Shown: piece after piece, positions 10,267 to 19,442 of the stretch | How the letters are laid out: every line of letters begins with the position of its first letter | Numbering within the stretch: the first letter of the stretch is position 1 | Source: Pseudomonas triticicola | GTDB lineage: Bacteria; Pseudomonadota; Gammaproteobacteria; Pseudomonadales; Pseudomonadaceae | Direction: 5' to 3' | NCBI RefSeq assembly: GCF_019145375.1 | Contig: NZ_JAHSTX010000001.1 | Span: 4,874,647 to 4,938,646 of the forward strand | DNA length: 64,000 bases | Made by a program: the position numbers and the translations under genes | The notes under the pieces: model-generated | What the model was told of the DNA's origin: nothing | The model's database searches: none | Seen by the model: only the letters and a program-made list of their open reading frames with translations

Positions 10267-11052
10267 TCAGAGATCGGCCGGCAGCGGCTCTTTCAGCCAG
10301 GTCTGCGAGTTCTTTTCCAGCGCGCCGTCAGCTTTTGCGGTGTTGAGGATGTCGTTGACCTTGGTCAGCAGCGCCGCTTCGTTCTTGTTCACACCGACGT
10401 AGACCGGCGAATCCTTGAGCTTCACTTTCAACGCCGGTACGCGCTTGGGGTTCTTCTCGCTGATCGCGACCATGACCACGTTGCCGCTGGCGATCAGATC
10501 GACCTGGCCTGCCAGATAAGCGGCGATGGTCGAGTTGTTGTCTTCGAAACGTTTGATGGTCACGCCTTCGGGGGCGACTTTGCTCAGCTCGATGTCTTCG
10601 ATGGCGCCACGGGTGACGCTGATGGTCTTGCCCTTGAGGTCGTCGAGGCTGGTGATCGCAGCGTCGGGCGGGCCGAACACGGCGAGGTAGAACGGCGCAT
10701 AGGCGCGGGAGAAGTCGATGACCTTCTCGCGCTCGGCGTTTTTGCCGAGGCTGGAAATCACCAGATCAACCTTGCCGGTGGTAAGGAACGGGATACGGTT
10801 GGTGCTGTTGACCGGGGTCAGTTCGAGTTTGACCTTGAGTTGGTCAGCGAGCAGTTTCGCCGTGTCGATATCCAGGCCGCGCGGCTTCATGTCCGGGCCA
10901 ACCGAGCCGAATGGCGGGAAGTCCTGGGGCACGGCGACTTTGAGCGTGCCGCGTTTGACCACGTCGTCCAGACCGTCGGCGTGAGCGGGGGCCTGGCACA
11001 GCAGCAGGCCGGCAAACAGGGAAGCGAGGAGGGCGCTGTAACGCTGGGTCAT
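10267..11052 (-). CDS. Amino-acid ABC transporter periplasmic binding protein
   Basis: 261-aa family-3 solute-binding protein. The signal peptide MTQRYSALLASLFAGLLLCQAPAHA has a likely AHA cleavage near residue 25. The mature part opens DGLDDVVKRGTLKVAVPQDFPPFG. It contains GLDIDTAKLLADQL and the LDDLKGKTISVTRGA segment typical of the polar amino-acid class. The start at 11052 precedes this signal peptide; the much longer upstream open frame is non-conserved. It is the first gene of the transporter operon and is divergent from the GntR regulator gene, about 256 bp away. The ligand is unknown. Confidence 0.92.
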   Translation of the reverse strand: MTQRYSALLASLFAGLLLCQAPAHADGLDDVVKRGTLKVAVPQDFPPFGSVGPDMKPRGLDIDTAKLLADQLKVKLELTPVNSTNRIPFLTTGKVDLVISSLGKNAEREKVIDFSRAYAPFYLAVFGPPDAAITSLDDLKGKTISVTRGAIEDIELSKVAPEGVTIKRFEDNNSTIAAYLAGQVDLIASGNVVMVAISEKNPKRVPALKVKLKDSPVYVGVNKNEAALLTKVNDILNTAKADGALEKNSQTWLKEPLPADL

Positions 11053-11168
11053 GGACAATCTCCGGATCGGCGGGAAGTGGTTGCTGCGATCGGACAGAGC
11101 ATGGGCCGTGCCAACAGGCGGATTTCGCCCCGGCAGGCCGCAGTAGCAACGGCTTCGTTCGGTCTTAC

Positions 11169-11179
11169 TGGTCTGAACA
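11169..11179. promoter_or_regulatory. Possible FadR-type GntR operator
   Basis: TGGTCTGAACA differs at one base from the FadR-subfamily consensus TGGTCNGACCA. It sits inside a slightly larger inverted repeat ACTG-N7-CAGT (11167-11181). It lies in the divergent region between the binding-protein gene and the GntR regulator gene. Assignment to that regulator is inferred from motif and position. Confidence 0.35.
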
Positions 11180-11308
11180 GTCAACTCGGTTTTCGCACTG
11201 CGATGGCGCATCGGCTGCACGCGCCGAACCCCGCTGGGGCACGACTTGCCGGACTCGACGAATAGCTTTACAACTAGCCGCACCTTGGCCCTGACGCGTC
11301 CGCACATC

Positions 11309-12016
11309 ATGAATTCGATCTCCCGCGCCGTACCCGAAGTGGCGCTGCAAGCGATCCGCAAACTGATCACCGAACAGGGCTTCGGTGCCGGCGACGCGTT
11401 GCCTTCGCAACGGGATCTGGCGCTGCAACTGGGCGTCAGCCGGGCATCGTTGCGTGAAGCGCTGTCGTCGCTCAGTGCACTGGGCGTGGTCAGCATTCAG
11501 CCGGGCAAAGGCGTGTTCGTGCAGGCGCCGGTCGAATTGTCGCGCGGCGACAACGCGCCAGGCTGGTCGTTTGCGGCGCAGGCCTCGCCGCTGGACATCT
11601 TCCAGTTGCGCTACGCGCTGGAAGGCTTTGCCGCCGGGCTCGCCGCGACAACCTTGAGCACGTTCGATCTGGATGCACTGGAAGACAACGTCGCGGCGAT
11701 GCGTGAGCACTTGCGCGGCGGCGACTTCGAAGCGGCGGCGAAACTCGACTTCGAATTTCACCGGCGCATCCTCCTCGCCAGCGGCAATCAGGCGATGCTG
11801 AGCATCCTCACCGCCAGCGCCGAGATCTTCCTCGAGAGCCAGAAACTGCCGTTCATCCGCGCCGAGCGCGCCATGGAAACCTGGCAGGAACACCGCAAGA
11901 TTCTCCGTGCCCTGGCCCGCCGTGCGTCGGGAGCAGCGCAAAAAGCCATGCAGGAACATGTGCGCAACGCCGCCCTGCGCACCGGAATCGCCTTCATCGC
12001 TCCCGCCACGGCGTGA
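11309..12016 (+). CDS. FadR-subfamily GntR transcriptional regulator
   Basis: 235-aa regulator. The N-terminal winged helix-turn-helix covers about residues 8-75 (PEVALQAIRKLITEQGFGAGDALPSQRDLALQLGVSRASLREALSSL). The C-terminal all-alpha FCD ligand domain shows the expected LRYALEGFAAGLAA, DLDALEDNV and DFEFHRRILLASGN patterns, the histidine of the latter being a usual metal or ligand contact. The start MNSISRAVPE at 11309 is favoured over an earlier open frame because conserved sequence begins there. It is divergent from the amino-acid ABC operon and probably controls it in response to the transported compound. Confidence 0.9.
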   Translation: MNSISRAVPEVALQAIRKLITEQGFGAGDALPSQRDLALQLGVSRASLREALSSLSALGVVSIQPGKGVFVQAPVELSRGDNAPGWSFAAQASPLDIFQLRYALEGFAAGLAATTLSTFDLDALEDNVAAMREHLRGGDFEAAAKLDFEFHRRILLASGNQAMLSILTASAEIFLESQKLPFIRAERAMETWQEHRKILRALARRASGAAQKAMQEHVRNAALRTGIAFIAPATA

Positions 12017-12071
12017 GTTGAGCTATACCCAAACTCATCAAGGGCCATAGCAACACTCAATCATCTGCGGC

Positions 12072-12100
12072 TTCCTGAACAAGGGAAGGGCGGCTATGAT
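12072..12100 (+). promoter_or_regulatory. Candidate sigma-70 promoter of trxA
   Basis: TATGAT at 12095-12100 is a good -10 element, with TTCCTG at 12072-12077 as a weak -35 at 17-bp spacing. It lies about 37 bases before the trxA start codon. Confidence 0.4.
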
Positions 12101-12136
12101 GGGCCACGTTTTTTTGCTTACAACCTGGAGAATTCC

Positions 12137-12466
12137 ATGAGCAGCGATCTGATCAAACACGTTAGCGACGCTAGCTTCGAAGCCGACGTACTCAAGGCCG
12201 AAGGCGCTGTCCTGGTCGACTACTGGGCTGAATGGTGCGGCCCTTGCAAAATGATCGCACCGGTTCTGGACGAGATTGCCGAGACTTACAAAGGCAAGCT
12301 GACCGTCGCCAAACTGAACATCGACGAAAACCAGGAAACCCCGGCCAAGCATGGCGTGCGTGGGATCCCGACGCTGATGCTGTTCAAGAACGGCAACGTT
12401 GAGGCGACCAAGGTCGGCGCACTGTCGAAGTCGCAACTGGCGGCTTTCCTCGACGCCAACATCTGA
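12137..12466 (+). CDS. trxA: Thioredoxin 1
   Basis: 109-aa thioredoxin, the cytoplasmic dithiol reductant for ribonucleotide reductase, PAPS reductase and others. The redox motif WCGPCK is at about residues 34-39, the cis-proline loop is GIPTL, and the C-terminus is the usual amphipathic helix. The start [15 protein letters not shown] is preceded by a GGAG site (CCTGGAGAATTCC). It is a monocistronic gene with its own terminator, lying upstream of rho as in P. aeruginosa. Confidence 0.97.
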   Translation: MSSDLIKHVSDASFEADVLKAEGAVLVDYWAEWCGPCKMIAPVLDEIAETYKGKLTVAKLNIDENQETPAKHGVRGIPTLMLFKNGNVEATKVGALSKSQLAAFLDANI

Positions 12467-12490
12467 GCGTCGCAGTAAAACGCTGAAAAA

Positions 12491-12518
12491 AAGCCCCGCA
12501 AATCGCGGGGCTTTTTGC
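12491..12518 (+). terminator. Rho-independent terminator of trxA
   Basis: AAGCCCCGC (12491-12499) pairs with GCGGGGCTT (12505-12513), followed by a T-run. Confidence 0.92.
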
Positions 12519-12660
12519 GTATTCAGGGCTAGACGCTCCGAAACTCAGGTGGTACATTCGGCCCCGCACTGGTTTCTCCAATGCCCCCTGCTAGCCGTCG
12601 CCGACGCACTCCTTTTCGAATTAGTTCGCGATCCTGTCGCCTTCTCCGCGGCGCGGCCTC

Positions 12661-12679
12661 ATTAAGCCAAAAGCTTAAT
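12661..12679 (+). other. Small AT-rich hairpin in the rho leader
   Basis: ATTAAGC (12661-12667) and GCTTAAT (12673-12679) form a perfect 7-bp stem with a CAAAA loop, about 35 bases before the rho start codon and followed by a C-run. rho is known to be autoregulated through its leader in other bacteria. Whether this hairpin takes part is unknown. Confidence 0.4.
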
Positions 12680-12714
12680 TTCCCCCCCTCCATAAATGAT
12701 TACGTCATTCCTAT

Positions 12715-13974
12715 ATGAATCTGACTGAACTCAAGCAAAAGCCGATTACCGAACTGCTCGAATTGGCCGAACAGATGGGCATAGAAAATATGGCCCGTTC
12801 GCGCAAGCAGGACGTGATTTTCTCCCTGCTGAAAAAGCACGCGAAAAGCGGCGAGGAAATCTCCGGTGATGGCGTGCTGGAGATTCTCCAGGACGGCTTC
12901 GGCTTCCTGCGCTCCGCAGACGCTTCCTACCTCGCCGGCCCTGACGACATCTACGTCTCGCCGAGCCAGATCCGCCGCTTCAACTTGCGCACCGGTGACA
13001 CCATCGTTGGCAAGATCCGCCCTCCGAAGGAAGGCGAGCGGTATTTCGCCCTGCTCAAGGTCGACACGATCAACTTCGATCGTCCGGAGAACGCGAAGAA
13101 CAAGATTCTCTTCGAGAACCTGACGCCGCTGTTCCCGACCGTGCGCATGAAGATGGAAGCCGGCAACGGTTCCACCGAAGATTTGACCGGTCGCGTGATC
13201 GACCTGTGCGCACCGATCGGCAAAGGCCAGCGTGGCCTGATCGTCGCACCGCCGAAAGCCGGTAAAACGATCATGCTGCAGAACATCGCAGCGAACATCG
13301 CCCGTAACAATCCTGAAGTTCACCTGATCGTGCTGTTGATCGACGAGCGTCCGGAAGAAGTGACCGAAATGCAGCGCACCGTGCGTGGCGAAGTGGTTGC
13401 CTCGACCTTCGACGAGCCGCCGACCCGTCACGTGCAGGTTGCTGAAATGGTGATCGAGAAGGCCAAGCGTCTGGTCGAACACAAGAAAGACGTGGTGATC
13501 CTGCTCGACTCCATCACCCGTCTGGCCCGTGCCTACAACACCGTGATCCCGAGCTCCGGCAAGGTATTGACCGGTGGTGTCGATGCCCACGCCCTCGAGA
13601 AGCCAAAACGCTTCTTTGGTGCCGCGCGTAACATCGAAGAAGGTGGCTCGCTGACCATTATCGCCACCGCGCTGGTTGAAACCGGCTCGAAGATGGACGA
13701 AGTGATCTACGAAGAGTTCAAGGGGACCGGCAACATGGAACTGCCTCTGGATCGCAAGATCGCCGAGAAGCGTGTGTTCCCGGCCATCAACATCAACCGC
13801 TCCGGCACCCGCCGCGAAGAGTTGCTGACCGCCGACGACGAACTGCAGCGCATGTGGATTCTGCGCAAGCTGCTGCACCCGATGGACGAAGTCGCCGCCA
13901 TCGAGTTCCTGGTCGACAAGCTGAAAACGACCAAGACCAACGACGAGTTCTTCTTGTCGATGAAACGCAAGTAG
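12715..13974 (+). CDS. rho: Transcription termination factor Rho
   Basis: 419-aa hexameric RNA-dependent ATPase. The N-terminal helical domain ([20 protein letters not shown]) and the cold-shock-like RNA-binding fold with RNP1-like DGFGFLRS are visible. Walker A APPKAGKT starts near residue 178, and Walker B is [16 protein letters not shown]. The C-terminal secondary RNA-binding region (Q- and R-loops) is intact. Length matches Pseudomonas and E. coli Rho. The ATG at 12715 has no good Shine-Dalgarno (CATTCCTAT precedes it). A leader of about 200 bases with a small hairpin and a C-rich run follows the trxA terminator. Confidence 0.98.
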   Translation: MNLTELKQKPITELLELAEQMGIENMARSRKQDVIFSLLKKHAKSGEEISGDGVLEILQDGFGFLRSADASYLAGPDDIYVSPSQIRRFNLRTGDTIVGKIRPPKEGERYFALLKVDTINFDRPENAKNKILFENLTPLFPTVRMKMEAGNGSTEDLTGRVIDLCAPIGKGQRGLIVAPPKAGKTIMLQNIAANIARNNPEVHLIVLLIDERPEEVTEMQRTVRGEVVASTFDEPPTRHVQVAEMVIEKAKRLVEHKKDVVILLDSITRLARAYNTVIPSSGKVLTGGVDAHALEKPKRFFGAARNIEEGGSLTIIATALVETGSKMDEVIYEEFKGTGNMELPLDRKIAEKRVFPAININRSGTRREELLTADDELQRMWILRKLLHPMDEVAAIEFLVDKLKTTKTNDEFFLSMKRK

Positions 13975-13992
13975 TACGCAGCTGATAAAAGG

Positions 13993-14020
13993 AGCGCTCC
14001 GCAAGGGGCGCTTTTTTTTG
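13993..14020 (+). terminator. Rho-independent terminator after rho
   Basis: AGCGCTCC (13993-14000) pairs with GGGGCGCT (14005-14012) around a GCAA tetraloop, then a run of eight T. Confidence 0.92.
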
Positions 14021-14112
14021 TCGGCGATTTATTTGTATCTGGATTGAAGTATGCGCGGCTGCTAACGTCGCGCCTTCAAGGGATTCTGTATCCAGAACAG
14101 GTAAGGTTTTTC

Positions 14113-16074
14113 ATGCACACGTTTGGCAATCGCCGTGATATCGACGGCTTACGCGCGCTCGCGGTACTTCCCGTCGTGCTGTTTCATTTCGGATTCAATA
14201 CATTCAGCGGCGGTTTTGTCGGCGTGGATGTTTTCTTCGTCATCTCCGGATTTCTGATCACCTCGATCCTGTTCCGCGAAATCAGCGCCCAGCGCTTCAG
14301 TTTTCTCGATTTCTGGGGCCGCCGTGCCCGGCGCATCCTGCCTGCGCTTACCTTGGTCGTTGTGGTGACACTGGCGCTTGGCTGGTTACTGCTGACCGCC
14401 AAGGACCTGTCAGACCTGGGGCGAACGATTCGCTACCAGTCGCTGTTCATATCCAACATCCTGTTCATGCGCGAGGACGGCTATTTCGCGCCGGCCTCCG
14501 ATCTCAAACCCTTGCTGCATACCTGGTCGCTGGCCGTGGAGGAGCAGTACTACATCTTCTTCCCGCTGATGATGGTGCTGTTGATGCGGTACGTCCGGCA
14601 TTGGCGCTGGATGCTCTTCGCCGTGCTGCTGGTGTCGTTCGGGCTGAACATCGTTTACATCGAGCGTCGGCCTGAATTCGCTTTCTTCTCCCTGCCGACC
14701 CGCGCCTGGGAATTGCTCTGCGGCGCCATGCTCGCAGTGTTGCCGGCAGCGAAGCACGCGCCGCGGCTTTGGGTTCGGCAGACGGTCGGACTGGCTGGCT
14801 TGGCAGCGGTGCTGCTGGCGGTATTCACTTTTGACAAAACCACGGTGTTCCCGGGCTGGGCGGCATTGGTACCAGTGCTTGGTACGACTGCGTTGATCTG
14901 GTCGGGCGCGCGCGGCCCGACCCTGGCTGGCCAGTTGTTGAGCCTGCGGCCAATGGTATGGGTCGGTCTGTTGTCCTATTCGCTGTATCTGTGGCACTGG
15001 CCGATCTACGTGTATGCCAATGCCATCTCCATTGATGGCATCCAGCCGCCTGAAGCGCTGGGCTGGATCGCTCTGGCGGTCACTCTGGCGTGGCTGAGTC
15101 TGCGCTTTGTCGAACTGCCGTTTCGCGAGAAGCGTGTGTTCGCCAGCCGTAACTCGGTATTGGTCGGCGGCCTGGCGTCGATTGCCGTCCTGGCGGTGGT
15201 CGGTTCGGCCATCCGTTCGGCGGACGGCGTACCCGAGCGCCTGAGCGGCAAAGCTCTGGAATACGCCCAGTCGCAGGAATGGAACGCCGGGCAGATGCAA
15301 TGCATGCACATGAGCAAGGACAAGACGCTGGATAAGGCGTGTCGCGTGGGCGGCGATCAGAAAATTGCGCCGACGAAAATGTTCTGGGGTGATAGCCACA
15401 CCGCCGCGCTGCTGCCCGCCATCGAAGGCAATAGCCAGCGTGACAGTCAGCCAGTCTGGCTATACAGCCTCACTGGATGCCCACCGATCATTGATGACGC
15501 CTTGCGCGCGCAGTGCAAGCAGTTCAACCAGCGCAATATGCAGCTGGTCCGCGATCTGGGCATCAAGGATGTGGTGTTGGCGGCGAACTGGAGTCTGTAT
15601 GTCTACGGGCGTGAGGACGGTGACGGCGACAAGCAATTCCTGCTCGACCCTTCGCGCAATGTAGTGCAATCGGAGAAGCGCATGGCAGCGGCAATCAAGG
15701 CGCAAGTCAGCGAACTGCGCCAAGCGGGTGTACAGGTCTGGCTGTTCAAGGAGGTCCCGCTGCAGCACAAGAGTTACATCAGCCGCCTGACCAGCCTGGC
15801 GCGGATTGGTCGCTCGGCCGAAGGGCTCGGTCGCCCGCTTGGCGAGCATCTGGCGCGGCAGCAGTTTTTCACCGGCCTGTTCGGCTCAATGAGCGCTGCC
15901 GATTCCGGCGTGCATGTCATCGACCCGACGCCGCTGATGTGCAAAGACGGCCTGTGCATGATCGATGTCGATGGCCACTCGCAGTACAAGGATGCCGACC
16001 ATCTTTCTGACGCCGGCAGCGCCCGGTTGAGTCCGTTGTTTGCGCCGATGCTGTTGGGCGCAAGCCACAATTGA
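14113..16074 (+). CDS. Acyltransferase 3 / SGNH O-antigen or exopolysaccharide acetylase
   Basis: 653-aa OafA/YrhL-like protein. About 350 residues form the membrane-embedded acyltransferase-3 domain (RRDIDGLRALAVLPVVLFH start, FFVISGFLIT, RRARRILPAL, LHTWSLAVEEQYYIFFP). A periplasmic C-terminal SGNH domain follows, with GDSH at about residues 427-430 and the second catalytic block DADH at about 627-630. Such proteins add O-acetyl groups to surface polysaccharide. The start MHTFGNRRDIDG (14113) is preceded by AGGTAAGG. In P. aeruginosa the same position next to rho is also held by a probable O-antigen acetylase. The acceptor glycan is not known. Confidence 0.92.
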   Translation: MHTFGNRRDIDGLRALAVLPVVLFHFGFNTFSGGFVGVDVFFVISGFLITSILFREISAQRFSFLDFWGRRARRILPALTLVVVVTLALGWLLLTAKDLSDLGRTIRYQSLFISNILFMREDGYFAPASDLKPLLHTWSLAVEEQYYIFFPLMMVLLMRYVRHWRWMLFAVLLVSFGLNIVYIERRPEFAFFSLPTRAWELLCGAMLAVLPAAKHAPRLWVRQTVGLAGLAAVLLAVFTFDKTTVFPGWAALVPVLGTTALIWSGARGPTLAGQLLSLRPMVWVGLLSYSLYLWHWPIYVYANAISIDGIQPPEALGWIALAVTLAWLSLRFVELPFREKRVFASRNSVLVGGLASIAVLAVVGSAIRSADGVPERLSGKALEYAQSQEWNAGQMQCMHMSKDKTLDKACRVGGDQKIAPTKMFWGDSHTAALLPAIEGNSQRDSQPVWLYSLTGCPPIIDDALRAQCKQFNQRNMQLVRDLGIKDVVLAANWSLYVYGREDGDGDKQFLLDPSRNVVQSEKRMAAAIKAQVSELRQAGVQVWLFKEVPLQHKSYISRLTSLARIGRSAEGLGRPLGEHLARQQFFTGLFGSMSAADSGVHVIDPTPLMCKDGLCMIDVDGHSQYKDADHLSDAGSARLSPLFAPMLLGASHN

Positions 16075-16154
16075 GCGATGGGGGGCTCTGACGGGCTGCT
16101 GTTTGCCCCTCAGAGCAGGTAGGATGTACGCCTATTTTGAGGGTGCCATCGTCA

Positions 16155-17621
16155 ATGAAATTCAAGGATCTTCGGGATTTCGTGCAGCAGCTTGAGCAGC
16201 GCGGAGAGTTGAAACGCATCCAGATTCCCGTCTCGCCGGTGCTGGAGATGACTGAGGTGTGCGATCGCACGCTGCGGGCCAAAGGCCCGGCGCTGCTGTT
16301 CGAAAAACCTACCGGTTATGACATTCCGGTGCTCGGCAACCTGTTCGGCACCCCTGAGCGGGTAGCGATGGGCATGGGCGCCGAGTCGGTCAGCGAACTG
16401 CGCGAAATCGGCAAGCTGCTGGCCTTTCTCAAGGAGCCGGAGCCGCCGAAGGGCTTGAAGGACGCGTGGTCGAAACTGCCGATCTTCCGCAAGATCATTT
16501 CGATGGCGCCAAAAGTCGTCAAAGACGCGGTGTGCCAGGAAGTGGTCATCGAAGGCGACGACGTCGATCTGGCGATGTTGCCGGTGCAGACCTGCTGGCC
16601 CGGCGACGTCGGTCCGCTGATCACTTGGGGCCTGACGGTCACCAAAGGTCCGAACAAGGAACGCCAGAACCTCGGTATCTACCGCCAGCAAGTGATCGGC
16701 CGCAACAAGGTGATCATGCGCTGGCTCAGCCATCGTGGCGGTGCTCTCGACTTCCGCGAGTGGTGCGAGAAGCATCCGGGCCAGCCGTTCCCGGTGTCCG
16801 TGGCCCTTGGCGCCGATCCGGCAACGATTCTCGGTGCCGTGACGCCGGTACCTGACAGCCTCTCCGAATATGCTTTCGCAGGGCTCTTGCGCGGCAATCG
16901 CACGGAACTGGTCAAGTGCCGTGGCAACGATCTGCAAGTGCCGGCCACCGCCGAAATCATTCTTGAAGGCGTGATCCATCCCGGCGAAATGGCCGACGAA
17001 GGCCCGTATGGCGACCACACCGGTTACTACAACGAAGTCGACAGCTTCCCGGTGTTCACCGTCGAGCGCATCACCCACCGGATAAAGCCGATCTATCACA
17101 GCACTTACACCGGCCGTCCGCCGGATGAGCCGGCGATTCTCGGCGTGGCGCTGAACGAAGTGTTCGTGCCGATCCTGCAGAAGCAGTTCCCGGAAATCAC
17201 CGACTTCTACCTGCCGCCGGAAGGCTGCTCGTACCGCATGGCCGTGGTGACGATGAAGAAGTCGTATCCGGGGCATGCCAAGCGCGTGATGCTCGGCGTC
17301 TGGTCGTTTTTGCGACAGTTCATGTACACCAAGTTCGTTATCGTCACTGACGACGATATCAACGCCCGCGACTGGAACGACGTGATCTGGGCCATCACCA
17401 CGCGCATGGACCCCAAGCGCGACACGGTGATGATCGACAACACGCCGATCGACTACCTCGACTTCGCTTCGCCGATTTCCGGCCTGGGCTCGAAAATGGG
17501 CCTGGATGCCACCCACAAGTGGCCGGGCGAAACCACTCGCGAGTGGGGCCGCGTGATCGTCAAGGACGACGCCGTCACCCAACGGATCGATGCCATCTGG
17601 AATCAGTTAGGAATAGATTGA
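16155..17621 (+). CDS. ubiD: 3-octaprenyl-4-hydroxybenzoate decarboxylase UbiD
   Basis: 488-aa prenylated-FMN-dependent decarboxylase of ubiquinone synthesis. It begins [22 protein letters not shown], typical of bacterial UbiD. Conserved regions for prFMN and metal binding include [38 protein letters not shown] and [12 protein letters not shown], with the catalytic E-R-E network around [19 protein letters not shown]. Length equals that of P. aeruginosa UbiD. Its cofactor-making partner UbiX is not in the window. The stop overlaps the next gene's start (TGATG), indicating translational coupling. Confidence 0.96.
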   Translation: MKFKDLRDFVQQLEQRGELKRIQIPVSPVLEMTEVCDRTLRAKGPALLFEKPTGYDIPVLGNLFGTPERVAMGMGAESVSELREIGKLLAFLKEPEPPKGLKDAWSKLPIFRKIISMAPKVVKDAVCQEVVIEGDDVDLAMLPVQTCWPGDVGPLITWGLTVTKGPNKERQNLGIYRQQVIGRNKVIMRWLSHRGGALDFREWCEKHPGQPFPVSVALGADPATILGAVTPVPDSLSEYAFAGLLRGNRTELVKCRGNDLQVPATAEIILEGVIHPGEMADEGPYGDHTGYYNEVDSFPVFTVERITHRIKPIYHSTYTGRPPDEPAILGVALNEVFVPILQKQFPEITDFYLPPEGCSYRMAVVTMKKSYPGHAKRVMLGVWSFLRQFMYTKFVIVTDDDINARDWNDVIWAITTRMDPKRDTVMIDNTPIDYLDFASPISGLGSKMGLDATHKWPGETTREWGRVIVKDDAVTQRIDAIWNQLGID

Positions 17622-18589
17622 TGCGTGTAACCCTGCAGCCTTCCGGAGCAGTGCTCGAGATACAGCCCGGTGAGCGGATTCTCGACGGTGCGCGGCGCCT
17701 GGGCTATGACTGCCCGCAAAGCTGCCGCAACGGCAATTGCCACGTGTGTGCAGCGCTGCTGGTCGAGGGCCGCGTCGAGCAGGCCGGCAAAGTCCACGAT
17801 CATGGCGAGTTCTACACCTGCATCGCCGCACCGCTGGAAGACTGCGTGCTGCTGTGGGATGGCGTGCTCGCACTCGGTGAGCTGCCGGTGCGCAGCCTGT
17901 CGTGTCAGGTCATCGAGTGCCGCGAGGTCGGCGGCGACACCTGGCGCGTGCGCCTGCGGGCACCGGCGGGCAAGCCGCCGCGCTATCACGCCGGGCAATA
18001 TTTGATGATCGAGCGTGAGAGCGGCGAGAAATCGGCGTTCTCCATGGCTTCGGCACCCCACGGCGGGCGTGACCTGGAAATCCATGTGCTGGCGCGCGAA
18101 ACCAGTGCGTTAAGCCTGATCGAGCAGTTGCAACGCAACCCGATGGTGCGTGTCGAGCTGCCCTTTGGCGACACTCATCTTGCGGAACTGCCCGATGGCC
18201 CGCTGGTGCTGATCGCCGCGGGCACAGGCATGGGCCAGATTCACGCCTTGATCGAACATTGCCGCGCTGAAGGTTTCAAGCATCCGGTGCATCTGTACTG
18301 GGGCGTGCGCCGCCCGGAAGATTTTTATCAGATCGAGCACTGGGACGAATGGCTGAAGCTGCCCAATCTGTTCCTGCACAAAGTGGTCAGCGACCAGTGC
18401 GGCTGGGAAGCGCGCTGCGGGATGTTGCACGAGGCGGTTTGCGAAGATTTCCCCGATCTGAAGCCGCTGCACGTCTATGCCAGTGGTTCGCCGGCGATGG
18501 TCTACGGCACGCTGGACGCGCTCGTCGAGGCGGGGATGGATGCGCATCAGATGCGCGCCGATGTATTCGCCTACGCGCCGCGCTCCTGA
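17621..18589 (+). CDS. Ferredoxin-NAD(P)H/flavin reductase with N-terminal 2Fe-2S domain
   Basis: 322-aa modular oxidoreductase. A plant-type 2Fe-2S domain shows cysteines near residues 35, 40, 43 and 67 (C-x4-C-x2-C...C). The FAD-binding domain has FSMASAP in the RxxS-like position. The NAD(P) domain has LIAAGTGMGQIHALI. The family is often labelled CDP-6-deoxy-delta-3,4-glucoseen reductase, but no dideoxysugar genes are nearby, so that label is doubtful. The start [15 protein letters not shown] overlaps the ubiD stop by one base, which suggests a role supporting UbiD or prFMN redox chemistry; this is inference from coupling only. Confidence 0.88.
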   Translation: MRVTLQPSGAVLEIQPGERILDGARRLGYDCPQSCRNGNCHVCAALLVEGRVEQAGKVHDHGEFYTCIAAPLEDCVLLWDGVLALGELPVRSLSCQVIECREVGGDTWRVRLRAPAGKPPRYHAGQYLMIERESGEKSAFSMASAPHGGRDLEIHVLARETSALSLIEQLQRNPMVRVELPFGDTHLAELPDGPLVLIAAGTGMGQIHALIEHCRAEGFKHPVHLYWGVRRPEDFYQIEHWDEWLKLPNLFLHKVVSDQCGWEARCGMLHEAVCEDFPDLKPLHVYASGSPAMVYGTLDALVEAGMDAHQMRADVFAYAPRS

Positions 18590-18661
18590 TACTTATAACT
18601 TGGCATATAGCCGATCGGTATTTATCTAATTAGGCAAATACCGCTAGGTTATATATCAATC

Positions 18662-18692
18662 AGGCAATTAAGCAGTGGCACTTAATTTGCCT
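18662..18692 (+). other. AT-rich stem-loop after the ferredoxin-reductase gene
   Basis: GGCAATTAAG (18663-18672) is complementary, apart from one bulged base, to CTTAATTTGCC (18681-18691) around a CAGTGGCA loop. It sits in a 184-bp AT-rich gap that also holds GGCAAATACC at 18632-18641. No T-run follows, so it may be an operator or mRNA 3' structure rather than a classical terminator. Confidence 0.4.
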
Positions 18693-18773
18693 TAAAACAT
18701 ATGTGCCTTATTGTTACAGCGGTGCGTTCTATTAAGTAATTCTTCACCCGCGGGGAGCTGAACGCTATTCGCC

Positions 18774-19442
18774 ATGAGCGCCATTGAAAACGCAATTCTG
18801 AACCTGGCTTACCCTCCTCGGCTCGATCTTGGGCCGCAGCTGACGCACGAACAACTTCTCGCTTCCATGCAATCGACCATGGCGCGCCACAAGGGTGGGC
18901 CGGTGTGGCTGTTCGCGTATGGTTCGCTGATCTGGCGCCCGGAATGCACGGCAGTCGAGCGCATGCGCGGTCGCGTGCATGGCTACCATCGCGGCTTGTA
19001 CCTGTGGTCCCACGAGCATCGGGGTACGCCGGAAATGCCCGGCCTGGTGTTCGGTCTGGATCGTGGCGGTTCATGCAGTGGCTTTGCCTACCGCTTGCCG
19101 GAAGACAATCTCGATACCGCGCTGTATGCGCTGTGGAAACGTGAGATGCCGTTTCCGTCGTATCGCCCGCACTGGCTCAATTGCCGGCTCGAAGATGGCA
19201 CTCAGGTGCAGGCCTTGGGATTCGTTCTGGAGCGCCACCTGCCGAGCTATGCCGGCAACTTGCCGGATCATGTGCTCAGCCAGGTCTTCGCCAGCGCCAG
19301 CGGGCGTTACGGCACCACTCGCGATTACGTCGAGCAGACCGTTCACGCCCTGCGCAGCCACGCCATGCCGGATCGAAATCTGGAGGCGCGGCTCAAGCGC
19401 TGTAAATCACACAGCGATCAGGCGACCGCTTCACGGCTCTGA
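18774..19442 (+). CDS. ChaC-like gamma-glutamylcyclotransferase
   Basis: 222-aa member of the ChaC family, which cleaves glutathione to 5-oxoproline and Cys-Gly. The substrate loop [13 protein letters not shown] is at about residues 43-55, and a conserved acidic residue occurs in [14 protein letters not shown], matching the catalytic Glu region. LPSYAGNLP and [14 protein letters not shown] also match the family. It starts [15 protein letters not shown]. It is convergent with glpT; the two overlap at their 3' ends (19418-19442). The preceding AT-rich gap may hold its promoter. Confidence 0.88.
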   Translation: MSAIENAILNLAYPPRLDLGPQLTHEQLLASMQSTMARHKGGPVWLFAYGSLIWRPECTAVERMRGRVHGYHRGLYLWSHEHRGTPEMPGLVFGLDRGGSCSGFAYRLPEDNLDTALYALWKREMPFPSYRPHWLNCRLEDGTQVQALGFVLERHLPSYAGNLPDHVLSQVFASASGRYGTTRDYVEQTVHALRSHAMPDRNLEARLKRCKSHSDQATASRL

